From Actinokineospora auranticolor (GTDB lineage Bacteria; Actinomycetota; Actinomycetes; Mycobacteriales; Pseudonocardiaceae), in contig NZ_PTIX01000013.1 of the NCBI RefSeq assembly GCF_002934265.1, forward strand, positions 1 through 64,000: DNA of 64,000 bases, read 5' to 3'. The position numbers and the translations under genes were made by a program. Under the pieces are notes generated by a model. The model ran no database searches and was not told the origin of the DNA. It was given only the letters and a program-made list of their open reading frames with translations. Below, piece by piece: positions 54,433-62,827 of the stretch. The first letter of the stretch is position 1; each line of letters starts with the position of its first letter.

Positions 54433-54537
54433 GGCGAAGATCGTCCCAGCTCGCCCGCCCGAGCCGGGGCAGCCGAACGGAATTCGGCCGGTTGGCCGAC
54501 GCCGACCGGGTTTCGCCTGGCGGGAGACGAGTGCCGC

Positions 54538-55737
54538 TCACCGGGTGTCGCACCCGGGGTAGCTCGTGGGGCATGCCGTGTAGCGGATGGGGTGGGTGTC
54601 GACCATCGCGGCGATGGTGGGCCAGTTGTTCGTCGGCCTGCCGACCAGGTAGGTCCACATGAGGTGGCTGGCGTGCAGGTAGTCCTCGCCGTTGTGGTAG
54701 ATGTCGAGCGGGGTGAAGGGCGCGCCCGCGCCCTGGAACTGGGTGCCGAGCAGCTCGGGTTCGTCGACGTTCTGGATCACGGCGATGCTGCCGGTCAGGT
54801 TGGCGCACCCCGTCCCGGGGTAGCCCGTGACGCACTGCTGTCCCCAGGTCAGTTCCTTGGGCGGCGAGGTCTTGTCGGCCGCCGTCTTGCCCAACAGGTC
54901 CGGCCCGCTCTCCGCGACCCGGTGCGAGTTCTGGAACAGGACCAGCGCGCTGGTGTTGGGCTGGTTGCCCAGGAAGTTGTTCTCGATGACGACGTTGGTG
55001 TTGGGGAACGCGGCCGTGGCGGCGGTCAGGGTGCGTTCCAGTTGGCTCAGCAGGGTGTTGTCGTTGTAGCCGCCGCCTTCGCCCACCTGGGAAGCGGTTT
55101 CGGTCAACACGACGCCCTCGACGTCGGGGTTGCTGTTGTAGCGCGCGCCCAGTGCCTGGAGCAGTGCGATGACGCGGTCGGTCACCGCCTGGCGCCAGAC
55201 GGCGGCGGTGATGGCGAACCCGCTGCCGCCGTACCACCAGCCGTTGGTGCCTGCTTTCGGGGCGGAACCGTAGGTGGTGTCGGTGGTCAGGTAGCTCGGG
55301 AGCACGGCGTTGAGGAAGCCGCCGGGGTCCTGGTCGTGCGTGCGCAGGAAGCCGCTGGAGGAGAGCCCGATGATGAGCTTCTTGCGGGGCACCGGGTTCC
55401 CCTGGTTGAGCCGCGCCAACTCCGCGTCGATGACCGAGAAGTCGTACACCCCTTTGCCGGTCTCGAGCGCGGCCCAGTAGTAGTTGCCCTTCCAGCCCCT
55501 CAGGTTCGGCGAGGTGTTGACCACCTGCAACTCGCTGCTCGCCATGCTCGCCGGAGTACCGGCGTTGTGCCACCAGTCGCTCGTGATGTAGTGCCCTGGG
55601 TGCCATTTCACCGCCGAACCGGCGGCGGTGGCGGTGGCGGTGGCGGTGGCGGAGGAGGTTGTGCTCGCGAGGAGACAACCAACGGCCAGGATGACCGCGG
55701 AAACGGTGAAGCGCCCCACTCTCGCTCTGCGACTCAT
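54538..55737 (-). CDS. Secreted hypothetical protein, glycosidase-like
   Basis: 399 residues with a signal peptide (FTVSAVILAVGCLLASTTS) followed by an Ala-Thr repeat (ATATATATAAG) encoded by a GGCGGT/GGCGGC hexanucleotide microsatellite near 55617-55655. The mature domain has aromatic-rich strands (HYITSDWWHNAG; LRGWKGNYYWAALETGKGVY; IDAELARLNQ; KLIIGLSSSGF; VEGVVLTETAS; NTNVVIENNFLG; AVIQNVDEPEL), consistent with a TIM-barrel glycoside hydrolase. No family is recognised, and the candidate acids are not assignable. Confidence 0.72.
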   Translation of the reverse strand: MSRRARVGRFTVSAVILAVGCLLASTTSSATATATATAAGSAVKWHPGHYITSDWWHNAGTPASMASSELQVVNTSPNLRGWKGNYYWAALETGKGVYDFSVIDAELARLNQGNPVPRKKLIIGLSSSGFLRTHDQDPGGFLNAVLPSYLTTDTTYGSAPKAGTNGWWYGGSGFAITAAVWRQAVTDRVIALLQALGARYNSNPDVEGVVLTETASQVGEGGGYNDNTLLSQLERTLTAATAAFPNTNVVIENNFLGNQPNTSALVLFQNSHRVAESGPDLLGKTAADKTSPPKELTWGQQCVTGYPGTGCANLTGSIAVIQNVDEPELLGTQFQGAGAPFTPLDIYHNGEDYLHASHLMWTYLVGRPTNNWPTIAAMVDTHPIRYTACPTSYPGCDTR

Positions 55738-56132
55738 CGCAATATCCCTTCCCGGAGGTAGGCCGACACCCGCGGTTCGGACGACACCGCGGGGCTCGCC
55801 ACGGGGATACGCGCCGGGGTTACACCCAACGGCGCCGTTTTACGCGATGCTCCAACGTTCGGCGCAACGGACAGGTGCAATCAGTCGGGGCGTCCCGGGA
55901 GCAAACGCCTGCCAAACCGCCTTGAACCGCGTTCGCCTGAGATGTGTTGGCGCGAGCGGAGGAGTCCGGTGATCGCGACGGATACCATCCGTCCCGCCAT
56001 ACCCGCTCGCACATAGGTGGACTCATGAGACTTTTCGCTGCCTGCACCGCGGAGTTCGCACACGGTCTCGTCATCGCGCGCGCCCCAGGCAGCTCGGACA
56101 CCCACGACGACTGAAACCCTGGAACCCAAGCA
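55738..56132. other. Intergenic, nothing supported
   Basis: 395 bp upstream of the secreted protein; a promoter for it must lie here but no convincing -35/-10 pair was identified. Confidence 0.45.
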
Positions 56133-56417
56133 GTGCACGGCGGACGCGACTCATTGCACGTCCTGGTCCGTCAAGCCGCCTGCGGTCTCGCGACGGTGCG
56201 GTGCGTGCAGGGGCCCTACCGGCCGGAGGGCAAGGTGCTCATGTACTCCGACCGGCTCACGCTACCCGCTGCTTCCCTTGTTATCGCGGACCCCGACGAA
56301 ACGGTACGCCTGATCATCCCGGTCCCCAATGTCGAGAACGAGGTCGAGGTCTTCGGAGACGGCTCCAGGGAGCCCGATGACGTGACCATCGTCCTGCAAG
56401 GCGATGAATCCTGGTGA
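56133..56417 (+). CDS. Small hypothetical protein
   Basis: 94-residue frame opened by GTG. Its second half (LTLPAASLVIADPDETVRLI, then VPNVENEVEVFG) looks protein-like, with an acidic C-terminus. No ribosome-binding site is obvious and no family recognised. The true start may be the ATG at 56240 (in GKVLMYSDRL). Confidence 0.35.
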   Translation: MHGGRDSLHVLVRQAACGLATVRCVQGPYRPEGKVLMYSDRLTLPAASLVIADPDETVRLIIPVPNVENEVEVFGDGSREPDDVTIVLQGDESW

Positions 56418-56632
56418 CTCCGGAGGTCACCAGGCGTCCGTGGTCGGGTCGCGCGGCTGCCGCGGAGGTAGGCAGAGCAGGGGTTCTCTCGACAGTGACG
56501 ACACCGAAGCGAGCTCAACCGGTGTGAAGACTGGTTGGTGGTGAAGCGGATCGCGGTTGGTCCCGGATAACGATCGGCCTACCTCGCCGCCGACTCCCGA
56601 CGCCGGGGCGCGGGAGCGGTCATCCTGGTGGG

Positions 56633-57040
56633 GTGACCGCTGAGACACGGCCGGAGCAGCGTTTCGACTGGCTGCCGTTGGTGTGGGTGTTGCTGTTCTT
56701 CGCCTGGCTGTTCGGTGTCCCGCTGCTGTTCTTGCGGGCGGTGTTCGCCATGCCGTTCACCGGGATGGCCAGTGCGGCCGAGGTCGCCCGACGCGACTCG
56801 ATGGTGATGTGGACCGAGATCGTCGCTGTCGCGCTTCCGTTGGTGGGTGTGCTGTTGGCCGCGGTCACCCGGCGGAAGGTGCCCGCGGTTGTCTTCGGGA
56901 TCGCCTTGTTCCTGAGCGTGTCCGTTGTCGGGTACGAAAGGACGCTCAACGCCCGTCACCACCCGCCGCCGGAGCCCACGAGCGACTGGCCGGTCTGCCA
57001 GGAACACAGCGGTGGCGATAACGAATGCCCTGGCGGTTAG
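56633..57040 (+). CDS. Small integral membrane protein
   Basis: 135 residues with three hydrophobic segments (LPLVWVLLFFAWLFGVPLLF; IVAVALPLVGVLLAAVT; VPAVVFGIALFLSVSVVGY) and a short polar C-terminal tail containing two Cys. It belongs to no family I can name. Transcribed alone; convergent with the metalloprotease gene. Confidence 0.6.
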   Translation: MTAETRPEQRFDWLPLVWVLLFFAWLFGVPLLFLRAVFAMPFTGMASAAEVARRDSMVMWTEIVAVALPLVGVLLAAVTRRKVPAVVFGIALFLSVSVVGYERTLNARHHPPPEPTSDWPVCQEHSGGDNECPGG

Positions 57041-57174
57041 TTTACGCGGGCTCCAAGGCTTTCTCCGGTACGCTGTGGAAGCCGCCAGGCACGGCGCCTG
57101 GTTGCCGGCCCGCGACGCGGTCCTCGACGACCCGGATCGGGTGTCCCTTGTGGACGAGTCGGCAGTAGACCGAG

Positions 57175-58803
57175 TCAGGCCCGCCCGGTTCCCCGGAGGG
57201 CGATCCGTTCGGTCACCCACGATCCCAGCTCGTGCTGGGCGCCGCCGCCGAGGACCCAGACCCGGGTCTCCCCCGCCCTCGCGACATGGAACGACAACGC
57301 GACGAGCGCCATCCTCAGCTCGAAGTCACCGATGGCGGAGAACGGCGCGCACCACCGGTGGAAGGGGGTGCCCGGCGCGGGCGACCAGCACTTGTCCCGA
57401 ATGGACGCGAAAGGCTCCGCACCGCTCATCACCAGCGCCGCGCCGACCTCGCCCGCGATGAGAGCGTCCACGAACCCGGGGACGTCGGTCACGGTGTCCA
57501 CCGTCGCCGCCTCCGGGGTCAGGACCGCCCGCAGCCTCCCGACGAGGTCACCGGGCACCGCGGTGAGCGGCGGGGCGCCCAGGAACCGCTCGGCGATCGT
57601 CGTGAGGAGGTCGAGCCGGGGGGCGCCGAGCAGGTTCTCCGCGTGGTCGATCCCCATGAGGATCTCAAGGCCGTCCCGACTGGCGTACTGCGGGGTGAGG
57701 GTGAAGTACGGCGCCGCCAGCACATCCGCCATGAACACCTCGAACGGGTCGTCCGCACCGGACCGGGCGTCCCGGCACTCGGCCGCCGCGATGACCGGGA
57801 TGACGAAGTTCGCCCGCCGAGGGTCGAAGTCCTGCGGATCGATCCCCAGGGTCCAGGCCGGGAGGTGGTCACCGAGGTGGGCCAGGCGTTCGACGGGCGT
57901 CGGGTGGCTGGCCGCCGGGACCACGAAAAAGGCGTCCTGGTAGAGGTCCAGCAGGAGCAGCTGGCAGTAGAGCACCTCGCCGAGCGCGTCGTCGACCGCC
58001 CGCCCGGTGCCCGCGAACCGGTCGGCCACCAGTCTCGCCAGCACCGTCACCCCGTAGACGTCGGCGGCGTATTCGAGGGTGTGGTCCAGGTCCACCAACG
58101 GCGCCTCGTGCCCGCCGACGTGGAGGCCGCGGGTGCTCGTCCGCAGGTGGCCCAGCGCGATGTGCCCGGCCTCGTGCGCCAGGACGGACGCCTGGATGAA
58201 CTCGGTCAGCTGAGCCGCCGCCCTCGTCAGGTCCAGCGGGCAGCTCACGCGGACGGCGAGGGTGAACTCGCCGTTCCAGCGCAGGAGGCCGAGCATGAGC
58301 CGCAGGAGCCTGCCGATGACGTCGTACCGGGCGCCGGACGGCCCCCGCCGCCACGTGGGGTCGGCCACGCCGTCGGCGGGCCGCGGGTCGGAGCCGATCG
58401 CGGCGAGCTTCGCGAAGTTGTAGACGACGTCGTGGAACGTGCTGTTGACCACGATCAGGTGCTCGTCCCCGGCCGAGGTCGCGAACGCGTCGGCGGAGCG
58501 CAGGTCCAGCGTGCGGACGATGGTCCGCTCGGTGAGCGGCTCGACATCGGCCGCCTCGATGAACTCGAGGACACTGTCCCAGAGGCCCTGTTGCATCGAC
58601 TGCGCGACCGGCTCCTCGAACGTGAAGGTGATGTCCCGCGCGCCCTCGGGCAGGCCCCACTCGGCCGACGACCAGACCTTGGACAGCAGATTCGCCTCGA
58701 CCCGCCTGCCGAGTTCGCGCGCGGCCACCTCGTCGCCGCCGACGGTGCCCGGGGGTTCCAGACCCTCCTTGAGAGCCGAGTAGAGCTCCTCGGCCTCACT
58801 CAT
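57175..58803 (-). CDS. Zincin-type metalloprotease-like protein
   Basis: 542 residues. The HExxH zinc motif lies in VLAHEAGHIALGHLRTS, followed about 40 residues later by LEYAADVYGV, whose Glu/Asp would complete a gluzincin-like site (HExxH...ExxxD as in M48/ImmA-type enzymes). No signal peptide or membrane segment is seen, so it is cytosolic. The ATG at 58803 overlaps the end of the upstream 114-residue gene by eight bases, so the pair is co-translated. Cytosolic zincins with small partners often control regulators or toxins, but no substrate is evident. Confidence 0.7.
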   Translation of the reverse strand: MSEAEELYSALKEGLEPPGTVGGDEVAARELGRRVEANLLSKVWSSAEWGLPEGARDITFTFEEPVAQSMQQGLWDSVLEFIEAADVEPLTERTIVRTLDLRSADAFATSAGDEHLIVVNSTFHDVVYNFAKLAAIGSDPRPADGVADPTWRRGPSGARYDVIGRLLRLMLGLLRWNGEFTLAVRVSCPLDLTRAAAQLTEFIQASVLAHEAGHIALGHLRTSTRGLHVGGHEAPLVDLDHTLEYAADVYGVTVLARLVADRFAGTGRAVDDALGEVLYCQLLLLDLYQDAFFVVPAASHPTPVERLAHLGDHLPAWTLGIDPQDFDPRRANFVIPVIAAAECRDARSGADDPFEVFMADVLAAPYFTLTPQYASRDGLEILMGIDHAENLLGAPRLDLLTTIAERFLGAPPLTAVPGDLVGRLRAVLTPEAATVDTVTDVPGFVDALIAGEVGAALVMSGAEPFASIRDKCWSPAPGTPFHRWCAPFSAIGDFELRMALVALSFHVARAGETRVWVLGGGAQHELGSWVTERIALRGTGRA

Positions 58804-59140
58804 CGCCACCCGCGCACAGTCGGGTCAGCCCCACGCGCACCGACAGGGCGGCGATGGTGAAGACGACCGGACCGGAGAAGTGCGCGGCCAACAGGTCGGC
58901 GACCGCCCCGACCAACGCCGACTTGTCCCCGGCGTCGTCCAGCCCGGCGAGTTTGCTCTTGCCGTCCGCGCAGAGGACACCGCGGATCTGACGTTTGCGG
59001 TTCTCGAACCACACCTCGGCGAACTTGCGACGCCGTTCCGGCTCACCGGGGGTGACCTGCGGACTGACCTGGCTCGCCAACAGCTCCAAGAGACCGTCCG
59101 TGTCCATCTGGGCCAGGCGGCTGAGGTGCGAACTCTCCAT
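58796..59140 (-). CDS. Small hypothetical partner of the metalloprotease
   Basis: 114-residue soluble protein, helical (LSRLAQMDTDGLLELLASQV; RRRKFAEVWFENRKRQIRGV) with a C-terminal hydrophobic stretch (FSGPVVFTIAALSVRVGLT). The segment following VLCADGKSKLAG resembles the effector-associated/CHAT-like small adaptor domains of actinobacteria only loosely. It is translationally linked to the zincin downstream. Confidence 0.6.
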   Translation of the reverse strand: MESSHLSRLAQMDTDGLLELLASQVSPQVTPGEPERRRKFAEVWFENRKRQIRGVLCADGKSKLAGLDDAGDKSALVGAVADLLAAHFSGPVVFTIAALSVRVGLTRLCAGGDE

Positions 59141-59344
59141 GGCACCATCCTGCCAGAGCCGAGAACGTGCTTATGGCGTCGGTTTTCCGCGTCACGGCGA
59201 CACCGCGGGCGGACGCGGCGCGTTCCGGTCGGGTCGATCGAGACCCGGCGGCGGTCGGGAGGCGGCACACCGGGCGGTCGCGGCGAAAGCGACCGCGCGG
59301 TCCGGCGAGCCGGGCGTACGTCATCCCTCGGGCAGCGTTCGCAT

Positions 59345-59515
59345 GGTGCGAACGGGAGAAAGACGACCCAAGGGGCGCCGAGGGTGGCGATCCAGAGCGC
59401 GGGGCGGACGCCGGTGGCGGCGCCCGGGGTTCCGCCGATGAGGGCGCCGATTGGTCGGATGCCGTAGTTGACGGTGCGGGCGAGTGCGGTGGTTGCGGCG
59501 AGCATTGTCGTTGGG
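59345..59515 (-). pseudogene. MFS transporter C-terminal remnant
   Basis: The minus strand reads TMLAATTALARTVNYGIRPI then GALIGGTPGAATGVRPALWI and VVFLPF. This is the final membrane segment and loop of an actinobacterial MFS efflux protein (usually ..A..RTVNYG.RP.GALIGG.LG...G.RP.LW). Everything upstream is missing and replaced by an ArsR fragment. Confidence 0.6.
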
Positions 59516-59559
59516 GTTGCGGCGATGTGGACTGAGCCCGCGGGGCCACGTCGTCGGAG

Positions 59560-59815
59560 TCGTCGTCCCAGGACGTGCTCCGCGCGGTGGCCCGCCAGGG
59601 CCGTTCCCGGGCGTCGGCCCCGGGGGCACGGTTCGGCGAAGCCGTACTTGGCGAGCTGCCGGAGGTGGAACGAGCAGTTGGGCACGGTGTCGCCGAGCCG
59701 GGCCGCGGCCTGGGTGGCGGTCATCGGCCCGTCGCCGCGCAGCGGCCCGATGAGCCGCGTGCGCAGCGGGTGCGCGTACGCCCGCGGGGTGCGCGGGTCG
59801 GTGAGCTTGATCGAA
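59560..59815 (-). pseudogene. ArsR-type winged-helix regulator remnant
   Basis: The minus strand reads SIKLTDPRTPRAYAHPLRTR and LIGPLRGDGPMTATQAAARL, then CSFHLRQLAKYGFAEPCP. This is the winged-helix core of ArsR/HTH_20 regulators (…HP.R..L...L...G..TA...A..LG....SCSFHLRQLAKYG..E). The reading frame then degenerates and runs into the MFS remnant, as if a deletion had joined a regulator to the end of its neighbouring efflux gene. Confidence 0.7.
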
Positions 59816-59894
59816 CGCCCGGGTACCGGCCGGCGCGGGCGCGATGGGTTGATCAGGTTATCGTCACCCGCGATCGAGGGGAGTTGAGGACGGA

Positions 59895-60746
59895 GTGGCA
59901 CGTCTGCACGTCGGGTGCGCGATGTGGACCCACAAGACGTGGCCGGGCCGGTTCCTGCCGCCGTCGTTGCCCGCCAAGGAGCGGCTGCGCGCCTATGCCG
60001 GTTGGTGCAACGCGGTCGAGGGCAACACGACCTTCTACGCGACGCCCGCGCGGGAGACCGTCGTGGCTTGGGCGCGGCAGACCGATCCCGGGTTTCGGTT
60101 CGTGGTCAAGCTGCCCAAGGTCGTCACGCACGAGCGCCGGTTGGTCGGGGTCGAGGTCGAGATGCGGGCGTTCCTGGACGCGATCGAACCCCTGGGCGAG
60201 CGGGCGGTGCTGTGGACCCAGTTGCCCGGGTCGTTCGGGCCCTCGGACGTCGACACCCTCGGCCGCTTCCTGCGCAGGCTCCCCGCCGCCCGCCGGCGGG
60301 CCGTGGAGGTCCGCCATCCCGGGTTCTTCACCGACGCGGGTTCGACGTCGACGCTGGAGGCCGCGCTCGCCCACGCGGACGCCGAGTGGGTTCCCTTCGA
60401 CACCACGGTCTTCTTCCAACGGCCGCCGACCAGCGCGGCCGAAGAGGACGCCTGGGCCAAGAAACCCCGACTGCCGCGGCGGACGCGGGCGCTGACCGAC
60501 CGGCCGGTCGTCCGGTACCTGGGCCGGGACTCGGTCGAGGAGACCGTCGAGGGGTGGCGGCCGTGGACCGAGGTGGTCGCCGAGTGGCTGCGCGAGGGCC
60601 GGTCGCCGACCGTCTTCCTGCACACCCCCGACAACGACGAGGCACCCGCCCTCGCCCGCCGGTTCCACGACGACGTGCGCGCGCTCGTGCCCGACCTCGA
60701 CCCGTTGCCCGAGCCCGAGCCGCTGGAACCCGCGACCCTGTTCTGA
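59895..60746 (+). CDS. DUF72 (YecE-like) family protein
   Basis: 283 residues of the DUF72 TIM-barrel family: the N-terminal LHVGCAMWTHKTWPGRFLP, VEGNTTFYATPARETVVAWA, GFRFVVKLPKVVTHERRL and RAVEVRHPGFF are its conserved blocks. Several tryptophan/histidine positions line the barrel mouth in this family; biochemical function is not established. GTG start at 59895 follows an acGGAG site. It is convergent with the tetR gene. Confidence 0.88.
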   Translation: MARLHVGCAMWTHKTWPGRFLPPSLPAKERLRAYAGWCNAVEGNTTFYATPARETVVAWARQTDPGFRFVVKLPKVVTHERRLVGVEVEMRAFLDAIEPLGERAVLWTQLPGSFGPSDVDTLGRFLRRLPAARRRAVEVRHPGFFTDAGSTSTLEAALAHADAEWVPFDTTVFFQRPPTSAAEEDAWAKKPRLPRRTRALTDRPVVRYLGRDSVEETVEGWRPWTEVVAEWLREGRSPTVFLHTPDNDEAPALARRFHDDVRALVPDLDPLPEPEPLEPATLF

Positions 60747-60753
60747 GCGGTGT

Positions 60754-61350
60754 CTAGTCCGCGGGCGCGGTGATGCCCGCGGACCGCAGCAAAGCCGCGA
60801 ACGTCGCGTAGGTGCGGTCGAGGTCCACGGCCCCGGGGGCGACGCGCCACTGCTGGTGGATGCCGATCACGGCACCCAGGAGCACGGTGCCCAGTTCCTC
60901 GGCGGCGACGCCTTCGGGGAGCGGGAGGCGGGCGACCCACGCGCGGACCTGGACGCGGAGCGCGTCGTGCAGGCCGGCGTACGTCTCGCGCAAGGGCGAC
61001 TCCGGGTCGTCCGCCTCGACCATGAGCTTGGCGAACAGGCCGGTCGACGGTGCCCGGGTGAACGCCGTGAGGGTGTCCAGCACCTGGTCGACCGTGCCGG
61101 GGTCGAGGGATCCCGCCACGGCCGCGAGGTGCACGACGATGTCGTCCACCACCGCCGCCAAGAGGCCCTCCTTGCTGCCGAAGTGCCACGGGATCGACCC
61201 CCGGCTGACACCGGACCGCGCGGCGATGTCCTCGAAGGTCGTCCGCCGGTAGCCGCGCTCGGCGAACAGCGCGGTGGCGGCTTCGAGCAGCAGCCTGCGG
61301 CTCTCCCTGGTCGTCTCGGCGCGTCGGGTGCTTCGGGTCACAACGGCCAT
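60754..61350 (-). CDS. TetR family transcriptional regulator
   Basis: 198 residues: N-terminal helix-turn-helix (FEDIAARSGVSRGSIPWHFG, SKEGLLAAV) and a C-terminal helical ligand domain. The ATG at 61350 is used; a GTG at 61341 has a better-spaced AGGA, and an upstream ATG (61395) would fall inside the operator. It is divergent from the DUF2867/DUF6463 pair with a 22-bp palindrome between, so it probably represses both directions. Confidence 0.92.
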   Translation of the reverse strand: MAVVTRSTRRAETTRESRRLLLEAATALFAERGYRRTTFEDIAARSGVSRGSIPWHFGSKEGLLAAVVDDIVVHLAAVAGSLDPGTVDQVLDTLTAFTRAPSTGLFAKLMVEADDPESPLRETYAGLHDALRVQVRAWVARLPLPEGVAAEELGTVLLGAVIGIHQQWRVAPGAVDLDRTYATFAALLRSAGITAPAD

Positions 61351-61377
61351 CCTACCGTTCGTCTGCTGGATAGCATC

Positions 61378-61399
61378 TTCTGTGTTGGTCAACATAGAA
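61378..61399. promoter_or_regulatory. TetR operator in the divergent promoter region
   Basis: 10-bp arms (TTCTGTGTTG and CAACATAGAA) with one mismatch around GT, centred between the divergent tetR and DUF2867 genes. Confidence 0.65.
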
Positions 61400-61409
61400 A
61401 GTGGGGGCG

Positions 61410-61985
61410 ATGACCCGACTCGACACAGCCGACCACGTGGCGCAGCCGTGGCGGATCCACGAGATGACCGCCGACTTCCGCGTCGAGGACACCTGGGCGT
61501 TCCGCACGCCCGGCGCCGGTCCCGACGACTTCCCGACGATGCTGGCGGCGTTGCGCGCTCTGGATTTCGACGGACCGCCGCTGGTGCGGCTGCTGTTCAA
61601 GGCGCGCTGGAAGCTCGGGGCGGTGTTCGGCTGGGACCGGGAGTCGCACGGCGTCGGCGGCCGGGTCACCTCGCTGCGGGACCGGATGCCCGGCGACCTG
61701 CGGGACGCCCCGCGCGGGCAGGACCGCGCGTCGATGCCGCTGAAGGCGGTGTACGAGCTCGACAACGAGTGCGCGCGGGAACTGGCGAACAAGACCGTGC
61801 ACACGGTGATGCACCTCGGCTGGGTCCGGCGGCCGGACGGCGAGTACGAGCTGCGGATGGCGGTGCTGGTCAAGCCCAACGGGTGGTGGGGCCGCGCCTA
61901 CATGACCGCCATCGCGCCGTTCCGGTACCTCGTGGTGTACCCGGCGATGACCCGGCAGTGGGAGCGCGCGTGGCTGAGCAGGTGA
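61410..61985 (+). CDS. DUF2867 domain-containing protein
   Basis: 191 residues, soluble. Conserved features of the family are visible: VEDTWAFRTPGAGPDDFPTM, LLFKARWKLGAVFGWD and LKPNGWWGRAYMTAI-like (VLVKPNGWWGRAYMTAI), with aromatic residues suggesting a START/SRPBCC-like lipid- or ligand-binding fold. The role is unknown. ATG 61410 is preferred; a GTG at 61401 is in frame. It overlaps the following membrane protein and is likely controlled by the divergent TetR. Confidence 0.82.
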   Translation: MTRLDTADHVAQPWRIHEMTADFRVEDTWAFRTPGAGPDDFPTMLAALRALDFDGPPLVRLLFKARWKLGAVFGWDRESHGVGGRVTSLRDRMPGDLRDAPRGQDRASMPLKAVYELDNECARELANKTVHTVMHLGWVRRPDGEYELRMAVLVKPNGWWGRAYMTAIAPFRYLVVYPAMTRQWERAWLSR

Positions 61986-62392
61986 AGGCGGGCCGGACCG
62001 CGGCCGGTCGGTACGCGGTCGCGGGCGGGATCCTCGTGGCGCTCGGGATCGGGCACGCGGCGCTGGTGCCGGTCCTGGCGTGGCCCAGCGTGCGCGGGTG
62101 GGTGCGGGACGGGCTGTGGTCGGTGGTGCCGTTCCCGGGCGGGGGCGGGGGCGGGGCGGAGACGGCGACCTTCTGGTCCGGACCGGGCGGGTTCGCGGTG
62201 CCGCTGGTCTTGCTCGGCGGACTGATCTGGCACCTGGGGCGGATCGGCGCGCGGGTGCCCGCGGTGGTCGGGTGGGTGTTGACCGGGTGGGGTCTGGTCG
62301 CGGGGATTCTGCTGGGACCGTCACCGTTCTTCGTCATCTCGGTGGCGGGTTTCCTGGTGACCCCCAAAGGTGGGCGGCCGCGTTCCCGGTGA
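61970..62392 (+). CDS. DUF6463-like small membrane protein
   Basis: 140 residues with four membrane segments (YAVAGGILVALGIGHAALVP; FAVPLVLLGGLIWHLGRIG; VPAVVGWVLTGWGLVAGILL; FFVISVAGFLVTP). It overlaps the DUF2867 gene by 16 bp in another frame, GGGAG preceding its GTG. The TetR-DUF2867-DUF6463 grouping recurs in actinomycetes. Confidence 0.78.
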   Translation: MAEQVKAGRTAAGRYAVAGGILVALGIGHAALVPVLAWPSVRGWVRDGLWSVVPFPGGGGGGAETATFWSGPGGFAVPLVLLGGLIWHLGRIGARVPAVVGWVLTGWGLVAGILLGPSPFFVISVAGFLVTPKGGRPRSR

Positions 62393-62827
62393 TCCCCAAA
62401 GGTCCGTGGTGCCGAGAATTGGGGCGTCGCCAGCGAAAATCGATGTGGCCGGTCGACCTCCCGATGACGGCGGTCGGGTGTTTGCGGGTGTGCCGATTCC
62501 GGTGCTCGACCGGTGTGGTCGGTCAATGATGTGACCTATCGGCGGCGCTGGGGTTCCGGCTCGACGTAACGGCTGGTCCGGGGCCGATGATGGGACGGCG
62601 AACTCTCACGATCGGGGCGCCGCAGCAGGCTTTCGTCACTTTGGGTGCCAGTCGATACACCCAACGCCAGGCGCCATTACTCTTCCGCGTGGTTGCGCTC
62701 CGTCATATGGGTGACCGATGATGGGTGGCTCGTCCTGTGATCATTTTGTTGGGCGGGTCGGAATTCCGTTCGCCGCGCGTTCCCTTAGGCTGTGCCCCCC
62801 ACCGGCAAGACTTGACATGGGGAACCA
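62393..62827. other. Intergenic with a short direct repeat
   Basis: 435 bp. A 16-bp sequence near the end of the preceding gene (62356-62371) recurs with one mismatch at 62388-62403, spanning its stop. The remainder probably holds the acyltransferase promoter, but no motif is convincing. Confidence 0.5.

Noticed and set aside
57041-57174. Short plus-strand frame resembling a fragment (FLRYAVEAARHGAWLPA)
   Set aside because: Too short and without a recognisable family; not distinguishable from chance reading of noncoding DNA.
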